A DNA stretch of 64,000 nucleotides. It comes from Rhodopseudomonas_A sp036404135. Lineage in GTDB: Bacteria; Pseudomonadota; Alphaproteobacteria; Rhizobiales; Xanthobacteraceae. The DNA lies in contig NZ_DASWPE010000098.1 in the NCBI RefSeq assembly GCF_036404135.1, positions 1 to 64,000 of the forward strand, read 5' to 3'. Positions 1-7,175 of the stretch are shown here, one piece after another. The notes below the pieces were generated by a model. That model was given only the letters and a program-made list of their open reading frames with translations, made no database searches and was not told the DNA's origin. Both the position numbers and the translations under genes were made by a program. Positions within the stretch are counted from its first letter, which is position 1, and each line of letters begins with the position of its first letter.

Positions 1-1
1 C

Positions 2-109
2 CGCAAGCAACAACTCGGCATCGCGTTCGAAACAGGCCGCCGGCTCGGCCAAGAATTGGCATTCACCCACGGCATCGATCTCGGCAGAGGCCGGGGCATC
101 GGAATTTGA
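2..109 (+). CDS. C-terminal end of an unidentified protein (partial)
   Basis: An open frame enters from the left edge and ends in TGA at 107-109 after 35 codons. The visible residues are polar and helical in character, followed by a Gly/Arg-rich tail (GIDLGRGRGIGI). The frame runs in the same direction as the AlpA-like gene downstream and would be element cargo. No family can be recognised from so short a piece. It could also be a chance open frame. Confidence 0.4.
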   Translation, partial: RKQQLGIAFETGRRLGQELAFTHGIDLGRGRGIGI

Positions 110-238
110 CCCATCCTATTTTCCGCCGACTCTTCGCCACACTACTACGACCTCTAAATATCTATTGCACAACAACAAATCATCGCTCTGTCTGGTCTCT
201 GCAATCGTCAGAAATACCCGGCAGGAGGCAGCGCAGCC

Positions 239-469
239 ATGCTCGCACCAGACCGTATCGTCCGCATGAAAACCGTTCTCGCCCGCACCGGCCTGTCCCG
301 GTCCACCATCTACCGCAAGATCGCCGAGGGCACGTTCCCGCCTCGGATCAAGATCAGCATCAACGGCGCAGGATGGAAGGAGTCCGACATCGACCGCTGG
401 ATCGCCGATCCCGCCGGCTGGCGGCCACCAATGACGACGACCGTCAGAATGGACGCGAGCCGCACGTAG
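239..469 (+). CDS. AlpA-family helix-turn-helix regulator
   Basis: This 76-residue protein matches the AlpA/MerR-like excisionase-regulator pattern: a helix-turn-helix (RTGLSRSTIYRKIAEGTFPP, about residues 15-35), a beta hairpin (RIKISINGAGW), then SDIDRWI, the usual end of the domain. A GGAGG sequence lies just upstream of the ATG at 239. A second ATG at 266 would give the more usual AlpA length. AlpA proteins typically control integrase/excisionase expression in P4-like elements, and here the gene lies close to the integrase. The role is inferred from family and position. Confidence 0.85.
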   Translation: MLAPDRIVRMKTVLARTGLSRSTIYRKIAEGTFPPRIKISINGAGWKESDIDRWIADPAGWRPPMTTTVRMDASRT

Positions 470-470
470 T

Positions 471-560
471 TCACAGATCGTCGTCCAGTTCGTCGTCGTG
501 GACCTCGGCGGCGCGCTGTTTCGCGTCGGCGATCAACTCCTTCGCGGATTCGCCCTTCAC
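471..560 (-). other. Probable lost C-terminal tail of the integrase, beyond an in-frame TGA
   Basis: Directly after the integrase stop (TGA at 561-563) the same frame stays open for 29 codons, starting GTG and ending TGA at 471-473. It encodes an acidic, helix-prone segment (AKELIADAKQRAAEV followed by DDELDDDL). This is the kind of tail that follows the last helix in P4-type integrases. A single TGG to TGA change would account for the break. The alternative is a tiny separate gene starting at the GTG. Confidence 0.5.
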
Positions 561-1820
561 TCAAGCGTCGAGCATATCAGCCCAGCACTGAAGCATGATC
601 TTCCGCTCGGCGAGGTAGCGGTTCACGTTGTAGACGGCCGCGATCCGGTTCCGAGGCGCGTGGGCCAAGCTCATCTCGATCCAACGATCATCGAACTTGG
701 CGCGGTTCAGGCCGGTCGAAAATGTGCGGCGCAGGTCGTGAACACCGAAGCTCTGAAAATCCGGGTCATCCTCGCGGATACGCTCTACCACCGTGTCGAT
801 CACGCGGTTGAGCGTGGCGTTGCTGATGGGCGTGTCGCCGTCGTATCGGCCAGGGTGCAGGTATCGGCTGGCGCCGAACATGGTGCGGAACGCCGTCAGA
901 ATGTCGAGAGCCTGATCGCTCAGCGGGACGACATGCGCCTTGCCAGCCTTCATGCGCTCGGCCGGGATCGTCCAACGCGCGGCGGCGAAGTCGATTTCCT
1001 TCCATGTGGCGTCGATGAACTCCGACTTGCGGACGCCGGTCAGCAGGACAAACTTCACCGCCAAGCGCAACGTGGGCGCCGCCGTCACATGATCCAAAGC
1101 CGTCAGGACCGCGCGGACCTCAGACGGCGACAGGGCGCGCTCGCGCGGCTCGAAGGTAGCGATGGCGCTGGTGCGGATCGACTCGGCCGGGTTGCTCACA
1201 TCCAGCCCACATCCTTGGGCGTGGCGGAACACCAGCAACACGACCTCGCGGACATGCACCGCGACGGCCGGCCCGCGCTTCTCCTTAACCTCGTCGCACA
1301 GACGTTTGAGACGCTGCGGCGTCACCTCCCCCAGCTTGAGCTTCGACAACTCTCCTGCGATGGCGCGATCATAGACCGATCGGCGCATCGCCAAGGTGCT
1401 GTCGGCCAGTTTCTCGGCTCCCGACTTGGGATCGGCTTTGTGCTTGAAGTAAGCTTCCGCCCATCCGCCGAACGTGAACGCCTCGGCTGACGCGGTGCGC
1501 TTTTCCACCTTGGCTTTCGACGGCGACTCACCGCGCTCGACCTGACGCCGGGCGCGCGCCAGCAGTGTCCTCGCCTCCGCAAGCGACACCTCCATTCCGT
1601 ATTCCAGCGCGTCGGGCGCCCGTGTCAGCTTGCGCGACGCCTCGGCGCTATATCGGCCGATAGTCAACACCTCTTGCCGCCCGTTCACCCGGTACTGATA
1701 CCGGAATGATATGACCCCGGTCGGCGTGACGGCCGCGTGCATCCCGTCGCGGTCCGTCACCTTGTAGAGCTTGGCCCTCGGCTTCAGGTTTTTAAGTTCT
1801 TTATCAGTGAGATCGCCCAT
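561..1820 (-). CDS. P4-type tyrosine integrase
   Basis: This protein of 419 residues has an N-terminal arm-binding DUF4102-like domain (GDLTDKELKNLKPRAKLYKV, then a beta-sheet segment ending YRVNGRQEVLTIGRY). A core-binding helical region follows, then the catalytic domain. The catalytic residues visible are Arg in LLTGVRKSEF, the H-x-x-R box in VHDLRRTF, and His/Tyr in LAHAPRNRIAAVYNVNRY. The ATG at 1820 is chosen because the domain starts right after it. The gene faces away from guaA and should catalyse element integration and excision there. Its end looks short because of an in-frame TGA at 561-563, after which the frame continues open. Confidence 0.95.
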   Translation of the reverse strand: MGDLTDKELKNLKPRAKLYKVTDRDGMHAAVTPTGVISFRYQYRVNGRQEVLTIGRYSAEASRKLTRAPDALEYGMEVSLAEARTLLARARRQVERGESPSKAKVEKRTASAEAFTFGGWAEAYFKHKADPKSGAEKLADSTLAMRRSVYDRAIAGELSKLKLGEVTPQRLKRLCDEVKEKRGPAVAVHVREVVLLVFRHAQGCGLDVSNPAESIRTSAIATFEPRERALSPSEVRAVLTALDHVTAAPTLRLAVKFVLLTGVRKSEFIDATWKEIDFAAARWTIPAERMKAGKAHVVPLSDQALDILTAFRTMFGASRYLHPGRYDGDTPISNATLNRVIDTVVERIREDDPDFQSFGVHDLRRTFSTGLNRAKFDDRWIEMSLAHAPRNRIAAVYNVNRYLAERKIMLQCWADMLDA

Positions 1821-1850
1821 AAATCCGCATCCGGTCGGGGGGCGAACGGA

Positions 1851-1928
1851 TACCAACAAAGGGGGTGTTGGTAGCGAAAGCCCGTTTCTCGACCATCCTG
1901 CGCCATACCAACATCGCTACCAACAAAG
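1851..1928. repeat. Cluster of four TACCAACA sites upstream of the integrase
   Basis: TACCAACA occurs at 1851-1858, 1906-1913 and 1918-1925 on the plus strand and inverted (TGTTGGTA) at 1866-1873. The first and last copies extend to TACCAACAAAG. The cluster lies between the integrase start and guaA. Clustered short direct repeats there are typical of arm-type sites bound by the integrase N-terminal domain, or of sites for the AlpA-like protein. Binding is inferred. Confidence 0.6.
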
Positions 1929-2040
1929 TGGCCGGGCTGGGGTGACATGCAGCGATACGGGGTAGGAAGAAAAATCCTTGTCAGTCAGAGAGATCGTGCG
2001 ATTTCTGGCACGGAGCGGGATGGTCTGAAACCACCCTAAT

Positions 2041-3648
2041 TCACTCCCACTCGATTGTCCCCGGCGGTTTGCTCGTGATGTCGTACACCACCCGGTTGAC
2101 GCCCTTGACCTCGTTGATGATCCGCGTCGCGGTGGCGCCGAGGAAACTCATCTCGAACGGGTAGAAGTCCGCGGTCATGCCGTCGGTGGAAGTCACCGCG
2201 CGCAGCCCCACGACGTATTCATAGGTGCGGCCGTCGCCCATCACGCCCACGGTCTTGACCGGGAGCAGCACGGCAAACGCCTGCCAGATCTTGTCGTAGA
2301 GCCCGGCCTTGCGGATCTGGTCGATATACACCGCATCGGCGTTGCGCAGAATGTCCAGCTTCTCTTCCGTGATCTCGCCGGGGCAGCGGATCGCCAACCC
2401 CGGTCCGGGGAACGGGTGGCGGCCGACGAACACTTCGGGAAGACCGAGTTCGCGGCCGAGCACGCGCACCTCGTCCTTGAACAATTCGCGCAACGGCTCG
2501 ACCAGCTTCATGTTCATGCGTTCGGGCAGGCCGCCGACATTGTGGTGCGACTTGATCGTCACCGACGGGCCGCCGGTGAACGACACGCTTTCGATCACGT
2601 CGGGATAGAGCGTCCCCTGCGCCAGGAAATCGGCGCCGCCGATCATCTTGGCCTCGCCTTCGAACACGTTGATGAACAGCCGCCCGATGGTCTTGCGCTT
2701 CAATTCCGGATCGCTGACGCCGTCGAGTTCGCCGAGAAACAGTTTGGCGGCGTCGACATGTACCAGCGGGATGTTGTAGTGGTGCCTGAACAGGTCGACG
2801 ACGGTCTTGCCCTCGTCCTTACGCAACAGGCCGTGATCGACGAACACGCAAGTCAGCTGATTGCCGATCGCTTCATGGATCAGCACCGCGGCGACCGCGC
2901 TATCGACGCCGCCGGATAGACCGCAGATCACCTTGCCGGAGCCGACCTGGGCGCGGATCTTGTCGATCGCCTCCTCGCGGAACGCGCGCATGGTCCAGTC
3001 GCCCTTCAGCCCCGCGACCTTGCGGACGAAGTTGCGGATCAGCTTGGCGCCGTCCGGGGTATGCACCACCTCGGGGTGGAACTGCATGGCGTAGAATTTG
3101 CGCGCGTCGTCGGCGATCACCGAGATCGGCGAGCCGGCAGCCTTGGCGACGCCGCGGAATCCTTCCGGCAATTGGGTGACGCGATCGCCATGGCTCATCC
3201 AGACGTCGTAGCGACCACCCTTCTCCCACACACCTTCGAACAGCGCGCAGTCGTCGGTGATCTCGATCTGGGCACGGCCGAATTCGCGGTGGTGACCGCC
3301 TTCGACGGTGCCGCCGAGTTGCTTGGTCAGCGTCTGTTCGCCGTAGCAGATGCCGAGGATCGGCACGCCGGCTTCGAGGATCGACAGCGGCGCTTCCGGC
3401 GCGCCGTCGTCCAGCACCGAGGCCGGGCCGCCGGACAGGATCACCGCCTTCGGCTGCATCGCGGCGAAGGCTGTTTCGGCCTTGTTGAACGGCACGATCT
3501 CGGAATAGACGCCCTCTTCGCGCACCCGGCGCGCGATCAATTGTGTCACCTGGGAGCCGAAATCGACGATCAGGATCTTGTCATGCGCCGCGGCGACATG
3601 CGGCGACGGATCGACGGGCGGAGCGGAGGTTGTGCTGGGTGCTGTCAT
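2041..3648 (-). CDS. guaA: GMP synthase (glutamine-hydrolysing)
   Basis: This is the last step of GMP synthesis: XMP, glutamine and ATP give GMP in the cytosol. The 535-residue protein has an N-terminal class I glutamine amidotransferase domain with nucleophile Cys101 (GICYGEQ) and the His191/Glu193 pair (FHPEVVHT), an ATP-pyrophosphatase P-loop SGGVDS (245-250), and the conserved dimerisation tail ending DITSKPPGTIEWE. About 20 low-complexity residues precede the domain (TAPSTTSAPP...), so translation could begin slightly later. The 3' end is complete although an integrative element abuts it. guaB, the preceding pathway step, lies about 5 kb away on the same strand but is separately transcribed. 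Confidence 0.98.
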   Translation of the reverse strand: MTAPSTTSAPPVDPSPHVAAAHDKILIVDFGSQVTQLIARRVREEGVYSEIVPFNKAETAFAAMQPKAVILSGGPASVLDDGAPEAPLSILEAGVPILGICYGEQTLTKQLGGTVEGGHHREFGRAQIEITDDCALFEGVWEKGGRYDVWMSHGDRVTQLPEGFRGVAKAAGSPISVIADDARKFYAMQFHPEVVHTPDGAKLIRNFVRKVAGLKGDWTMRAFREEAIDKIRAQVGSGKVICGLSGGVDSAVAAVLIHEAIGNQLTCVFVDHGLLRKDEGKTVVDLFRHHYNIPLVHVDAAKLFLGELDGVSDPELKRKTIGRLFINVFEGEAKMIGGADFLAQGTLYPDVIESVSFTGGPSVTIKSHHNVGGLPERMNMKLVEPLRELFKDEVRVLGRELGLPEVFVGRHPFPGPGLAIRCPGEITEEKLDILRNADAVYIDQIRKAGLYDKIWQAFAVLLPVKTVGVMGDGRTYEYVVGLRAVTSTDGMTADFYPFEMSFLGATATRIINEVKGVNRVVYDITSKPPGTIEWE

Positions 3649-3715
3649 GGCAGGGAATTACGCGATGGGGCGCGCCGTCGCAACCGGGAAAAGGCCTCGC
3701 AGGGCACGAAAAGCT

Positions 3716-3857
3716 GTCGTCCTGAGGTGCGCGCCGGCTTCGGCGCGCCTCGAAGGATGGCGGCGCGGCTATCCCGTGCGAGTGACGCCGTCGCCCTTCG
3801 AGGCTCGCGCACCAACCGCGCCATCGCGCGGCCGGCGGCTCGCACCTCAGGGTGACG
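3716..3857. repeat. Dispersed palindromic intergenic repeat (CTGAGG/CCTCAG family)
   Basis: The repeat starts GTCGTCCTGAGG, contains CTCGAAGGATGG and CCTTCGAGG in opposite orientation, and closes with CCTCAGGGTGACGG, so the two ends are inverted copies. Similar units occur at 54739-54864, 56412-56536 and 58405-58598. It fills most of the gap between rsmB and guaA and could form a large stem in RNA. Confidence 0.75.
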
Positions 3858-3883
3858 GCTCTACAGCCCGCCCGCCTCAACCC

Positions 3884-5185
3884 TCACCCCGCCTTCTTCA
3901 TCACGCTGACGAAGAACCCGTCGGTGCCGGTGCGCCGCGGCGTCATCAACAGCCCCTGCTCCGACACCAAGGCGGCGGCCAAAAAGTCCTCGGCCTTGTC
4001 CCACAGCACCGCAGCGGTCTGCTCCGCAGGCTGCACCGCGAACTCGGGATGCCGCGCCAGAAAGGCCGCGATCTGCCCGGTGTTTTCCTGGCCCAGCACC
4101 GAGCAGGTGACATAGGCGATCCGCCCGCCCGACTTGACCAGCGGCACGGCGCGGTCGAGCACCATGGCCTGGTCATTCAGCCGTACTTCGAGGGCGCCCG
4201 GCCGCATCCGCCATTTGGCGTCGGGGTTGCGTCGCCAGGTGCCGGTTCCGGTGCACGGCGCGTCGATCAGCACCAGATCGGCGGAACCGCTGATGTCGGT
4301 CAAAGTGTCGTTCGGCCCCTTCGGAGTGCGGATGTCGCAATTGTGCACGCCCGCCCGCGACAGTCGCTCGTAGATCGGCGCCAGCTGCCGCTTGTCATGA
4401 TCCGTCGCGATCAGCCGGCCCTTGCCCTGCATCATCGCCGCCAGCGCCAAGGTCTTGCCGCCGGCGCCGGCGCACAGATCGATCACCTGCTCGCCGGGCT
4501 TGGCGCCGGACAGTAGTGCGGCGAGTTGCGAGCCCTCGTCCTGCACCTCGACGGCGCCCTTGATGAAATCCTCCTCGGCGTGAATGCCGGGGTTGCGGGC
4601 GTCGGCGCCGAGCTCGATGCGCAGGCCGAGCGGCGACCACGGCGTCGCGGTGGCGCCGAGATGCGCCAATGAGCCCAGCAGCTTGTCGCGCTTGGCCTTC
4701 AGCGTGTTGACGCGAAGATCGAGCGGCGCGCGGCTGGCCATCGCGGCAGCCTCGGCGACGCGGTCGTCGCCGAACACCGCGGCCAGTTCGGCGTCGAGCC
4801 ATTCCGGATAATCGCCGGCGATGTGCGGCGGGGCGTCGTCGAGGTTGCGCGAACTCAGCGCCGCATGCTCCGCCGCGCTGAGCAGTTCCGGGGCAAAACG
4901 GCCGCCGTCGCACAGAGCGGCGATCGCCTCGGCGCCGAGCCCACGCTCGAGCTTCAGCATGCCCAGCACCCGCGCCCGCGGCGTGTCGGCGTCCATGATC
5001 CAGGCGCTGGAGGCGCGGCGGCGCAGCACGTCCCAGGTCAGGCCTGCGATCGCGGCGCGGTCGCCGGAGCCGGCATAGCGGTGCGCGGTGCCCCATTCCT
5101 TCAACGCCTTCGCCGCGGGAACGCGCTGGCTGTCGATCGCGTCGATCATTTCGATGGCTGCGGACAGCCGGGCGGCAGGAGTCAT
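3884..5185 (-). CDS. rsmB: 16S rRNA m5C methyltransferase, RsmB/Sun family
   Basis: S-adenosylmethionine-dependent cytosine-C5 methyltransferase of the Nol1/Nop2/Sun family (433 residues). An N-terminal NusB-like helical part precedes the Rossmann methyltransferase domain, with the SAM loop DLCAGAGGKTLALAA. Two cysteines define the family: Cys311 in DAPCTGTGTWRRNPD (motif IV) and Cys361 in YVTCSVLGQEN (motif VI, catalytic). The family acts on 16S rRNA, classically at C967. It lies upstream of guaA on the same strand, separated by a palindromic repeat. Assignment to RsmB over another Sun paralogue rests on the NusB-like N-terminus. Confidence 0.9.
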   Translation of the reverse strand: MTPAARLSAAIEMIDAIDSQRVPAAKALKEWGTAHRYAGSGDRAAIAGLTWDVLRRRASSAWIMDADTPRARVLGMLKLERGLGAEAIAALCDGGRFAPELLSAAEHAALSSRNLDDAPPHIAGDYPEWLDAELAAVFGDDRVAEAAAMASRAPLDLRVNTLKAKRDKLLGSLAHLGATATPWSPLGLRIELGADARNPGIHAEEDFIKGAVEVQDEGSQLAALLSGAKPGEQVIDLCAGAGGKTLALAAMMQGKGRLIATDHDKRQLAPIYERLSRAGVHNCDIRTPKGPNDTLTDISGSADLVLIDAPCTGTGTWRRNPDAKWRMRPGALEVRLNDQAMVLDRAVPLVKSGGRIAYVTCSVLGQENTGQIAAFLARHPEFAVQPAEQTAAVLWDKAEDFLAAALVSEQGLLMTPRRTGTDGFFVSVMKKAG

Positions 5186-5221
5186 TGCATTCTTTCAAAT
5201 TCCAGGAAGGCGCGAGCGTTA

Positions 5222-5644
5222 TCAGATCAGCAGCAGGATTCGCAGTGCGAAATAGACCCACATCGCCAACAGCACCAGCGCGCCGGCGATCCACGCGCTG
5301 GAGCGCTGGCCGAGGTCGTTGGAGCTGACGAAAATCCCGGCATGGGCAAAACGCGTCACCACGAACACCCAGGACAGCAGCACCAGCACCAGATCGATCC
5401 GCCGCAGCGGCAGCCCGATCGCGATCAGCGCGTAGAACAACAGCGGCAGTTCGAACTGGTTGGCGTAGCAATTGCCGAGCTTGGTGGCACGCTCCGGCCA
5501 GTTCGGCTGACCGAGCGCGATATCGCGGATCTTGGTTTCGCGCGACACCAGCGCGCGGCGCCGCTCCCAGACCATTCCCAACAGCAACGCGAAGCTCAAG
5601 CCGACCAGCACGAACACCGGCAAAAGCACCATCTGAACCGTCAT
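5222..5644 (-). CDS. MAPEG family integral membrane protein
   Basis: A 140-residue protein with four predicted membrane helices: an N-terminal VQMVLLPVFVLVGLSFALLL, two central helices (LLFYALIAIGL and LVLVLLSWVFVVTRFAHA), and a final helix near the C-terminus. The segment GNCYANQFELPLLFYAL carries the glutathione-binding type motif (N-x-x-E-x-P) of MAPEG eicosanoid/glutathione-metabolism enzymes. ATG 5644 is preferred because longer frames add a non-hydrophobic leader. The gene ends just 36 bases before rsmB in the same direction and may be cotranscribed. Bacterial MAPEG substrates are mostly unknown. Confidence 0.85.
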   Translation of the reverse strand: MTVQMVLLPVFVLVGLSFALLLGMVWERRRALVSRETKIRDIALGQPNWPERATKLGNCYANQFELPLLFYALIAIGLPLRRIDLVLVLLSWVFVVTRFAHAGIFVSSNDLGQRSSAWIAGALVLLAMWVYFALRILLLI

Positions 5645-5762
5645 GCAACCTCCCGTCGCGGTTGTGTCGTAACGGGCTCCGCTATAGCGAGGGCGTCCGC
5701 GGATGACAATCATCCGCGGCGCACCTTGCGAAAAGGCGGGTGCAACGCGCGCGCGGCGCGGC

Positions 5763-6797
5763 TTAGCTGTTGTCCGGCCCGACCCGCACCAGTTGCTTGC
5801 CGAAATTGGCGCCCTTCAACAGCCCGATGAAGGCTTGCGGCGCGCTCGCCAGCCCGTCGGTGACGAATTCGCGGTGCTTGATCTTGCCCTCGCGCAGCCA
5901 GTGCGACATGTCGCGCAGGAAGTCGCCATGCAATGCTGCGAAATCCGTCACGATGAAGCCGCGGAAATTCAGCCGCTTCACCAGGATCGCGCGCATCATC
6001 GCATTGGCCCATTTCGGCGTCGGCGTCTGCGCGTCGTAGATGGTGTTGTAGTCGGCGATCAGGCCGCACACCGGGATCCGCGCGAATGGATTGAGCCGCG
6101 GAAACACCGCCTCGAACACCGCGCCGCCGACATTTTCGAAATACACGTCGATGCCTTTCGGACACGCCTCTTTCAGCCTGGCGGCAAGATCCGGCTCGCG
6201 GTGATCGAGACAGGCGTCGAAGCCAAGTTCGTTGACGACGTAGTCGCACTTCTCCTTGCCGCCGGCGATGCCGATCGCATGCGCGCCCTTGATCCTGGCG
6301 ATCTGGCCGACCGCGGAGCCCACCGCCCCCGACGCCGCGGCGACCACCACGGTTTCGCCGGGCTTCGGCTTGCCGATTTCCAGGAGCCCGGTGTAAGCGG
6401 TCATGCCGGGCATGCCGAGCACGCCCACCGCGGTCGAGATCGGCGCCAGCCTGGGATCGACCTTGCGCAGCCCCTTCCCGTCCAACACCGCGTGGCTCTG
6501 CCAGCCGGAATGCGCCAGCACGAAATCACCCTTGGCAAAACCCGGATGGTGCGAGGCGATCACCTCGGCCACGGTGGCGCCTTCCATCACGCCGTCGACC
6601 GGCACCGGCGCCGCATAGGACGGCCCGTCGCTCATCCGGCCGCGCATATAGGGATCGAGCGACAGATAGATGGTGCGCAGCAAAACCTGACCATCGCCCG
6701 GGGCGGGCACCGGAAATTCCTCGAAACGGAAATTTTCCGGCGTCGGCTCGCCGACCGGGCGGGAGGCCAGCACGATGCGGGAGGCGGAGTGTGTCAT
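5763..6797 (-). CDS. NADP-dependent medium-chain oxidoreductase (CurA/leukotriene B4 dehydrogenase-like)
   Basis: This zinc-free medium-chain dehydrogenase/reductase of 344 residues opens with RIVLASRPVGEPTPENFRF, characteristic of the PTGR/CurA group. It has the LDPYMRGRM substrate-side motif and the nucleotide-binding loop VVAAASGAVGSAVGQIA. Such enzymes reduce alpha,beta-unsaturated ketones or aldehydes using NADPH in the cytosol. The ATG at 6797 is chosen because the conserved N-terminus starts there. A perfect 14-bp palindrome lies about 55 bases upstream of the start, suggesting control by a dimeric repressor. The exact substrate cannot be read from the sequence. Confidence 0.9.
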   Translation of the reverse strand: MTHSASRIVLASRPVGEPTPENFRFEEFPVPAPGDGQVLLRTIYLSLDPYMRGRMSDGPSYAAPVPVDGVMEGATVAEVIASHHPGFAKGDFVLAHSGWQSHAVLDGKGLRKVDPRLAPISTAVGVLGMPGMTAYTGLLEIGKPKPGETVVVAAASGAVGSAVGQIARIKGAHAIGIAGGKEKCDYVVNELGFDACLDHREPDLAARLKEACPKGIDVYFENVGGAVFEAVFPRLNPFARIPVCGLIADYNTIYDAQTPTPKWANAMMRAILVKRLNFRGFIVTDFAALHGDFLRDMSHWLREGKIKHREFVTDGLASAPQAFIGLLKGANFGKQLVRVGPDNS

Positions 6798-6850
6798 GAC
6801 GGTTTCCTCGGTTTTTGTTTTGGCGAGCACTGTCTAACCGAGGATCGCGG

Positions 6851-6864
6851 CGAATAGCTATTCG
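6851..6864. promoter_or_regulatory. Perfect 14-bp palindrome, candidate operator
   Basis: CGAATAGCTATTCG is fully self-complementary and sits 54 bases upstream of the oxidoreductase start codon in the divergent gap. It is AT-richer than its surroundings. Position and symmetry fit a TetR- or LysR-type operator, but no regulator gene is adjacent. Confidence 0.45.
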
Positions 6865-6886
6865 GCCGCGCCGGGCCGGCCGGGCG

Positions 6887-6909
6887 TGCGGTCTGCGCCC
6901 CAGACCGCA
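6887..6909. promoter_or_regulatory. Inverted repeat with 9-bp arms
   Basis: TGCGGTCTG and CAGACCGCA are perfect inverted arms around a CGCCC spacer. No T-run follows on either strand, so a factor-independent terminator is unlikely. It may be an operator or an RNA hairpin in a 5' leader. Confidence 0.4.
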
Positions 6910-7175
6910 GCCGCGCCTCACCCCGACACCGACGAAATCCGTTATAGCCAGAAGAATATATCGTTGACGGCCACCGCAAGCCGGCACACACTTCATGGTA
7001 GCATTGCGACCGGCCCACAAGAGCCGGCGCAGCGCCTTCGGCGCCGCCCGCGCGGCCGCGCTGAGGATCACGCCGTCGTGCGGTGGGCCGACGCGCATTC
7101 AACGCTGCCTTTCGACAATCAACCAGCCAGCAATCAAACCAACGCGCCGAACGGCGCACAACAGGGACGAACGCC

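Larger units (their letters stand above)
1..2040. mobile_element. Integrative element end abutting guaA (other end outside window)
   Basis: A P4-type integrase and an AlpA-like regulator lie beside the intact 3' end of guaA, which is a known integration hotspot for genomic islands. The integrase start faces guaA, with a cluster of short repeats between them, as expected beside an attachment site. No second copy of the guaA 3' end is visible in positions 1-560, so the element must extend leftward beyond the window. Its boundary at guaA is inferred, not shown by paired direct repeats. Confidence 0.6.
6798..7175. other. Intergenic region between divergent oxidoreductase and aldehyde dehydrogenase genes
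   Basis: The 378-bp gap separates two divergently transcribed genes and must hold both promoters. It contains a perfect 14-bp palindrome (6851-6864) and a 9-bp-arm inverted repeat (6887-6909), listed separately. No convincing -35/-10 pair, sigma-54 site or small gene could be identified. An AGGGACG sequence lies before the aldehyde dehydrogenase ATG. Confidence 0.7.

Noticed and set aside
1..560. Distal attachment repeat matching the guaA 3' end
   Set aside because: No copy of the last bases of guaA could be found in this stretch; the other end must be outside the window.
498..1490. Long plus-strand open frame opposite the integrase
   Set aside because: High-GC antisense shadow; the minus-strand integrase has all catalytic motifs and this frame matches nothing. 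The same reasoning excludes the other long frames antisense to guaA, guaB, valS, tolC and the RND genes.
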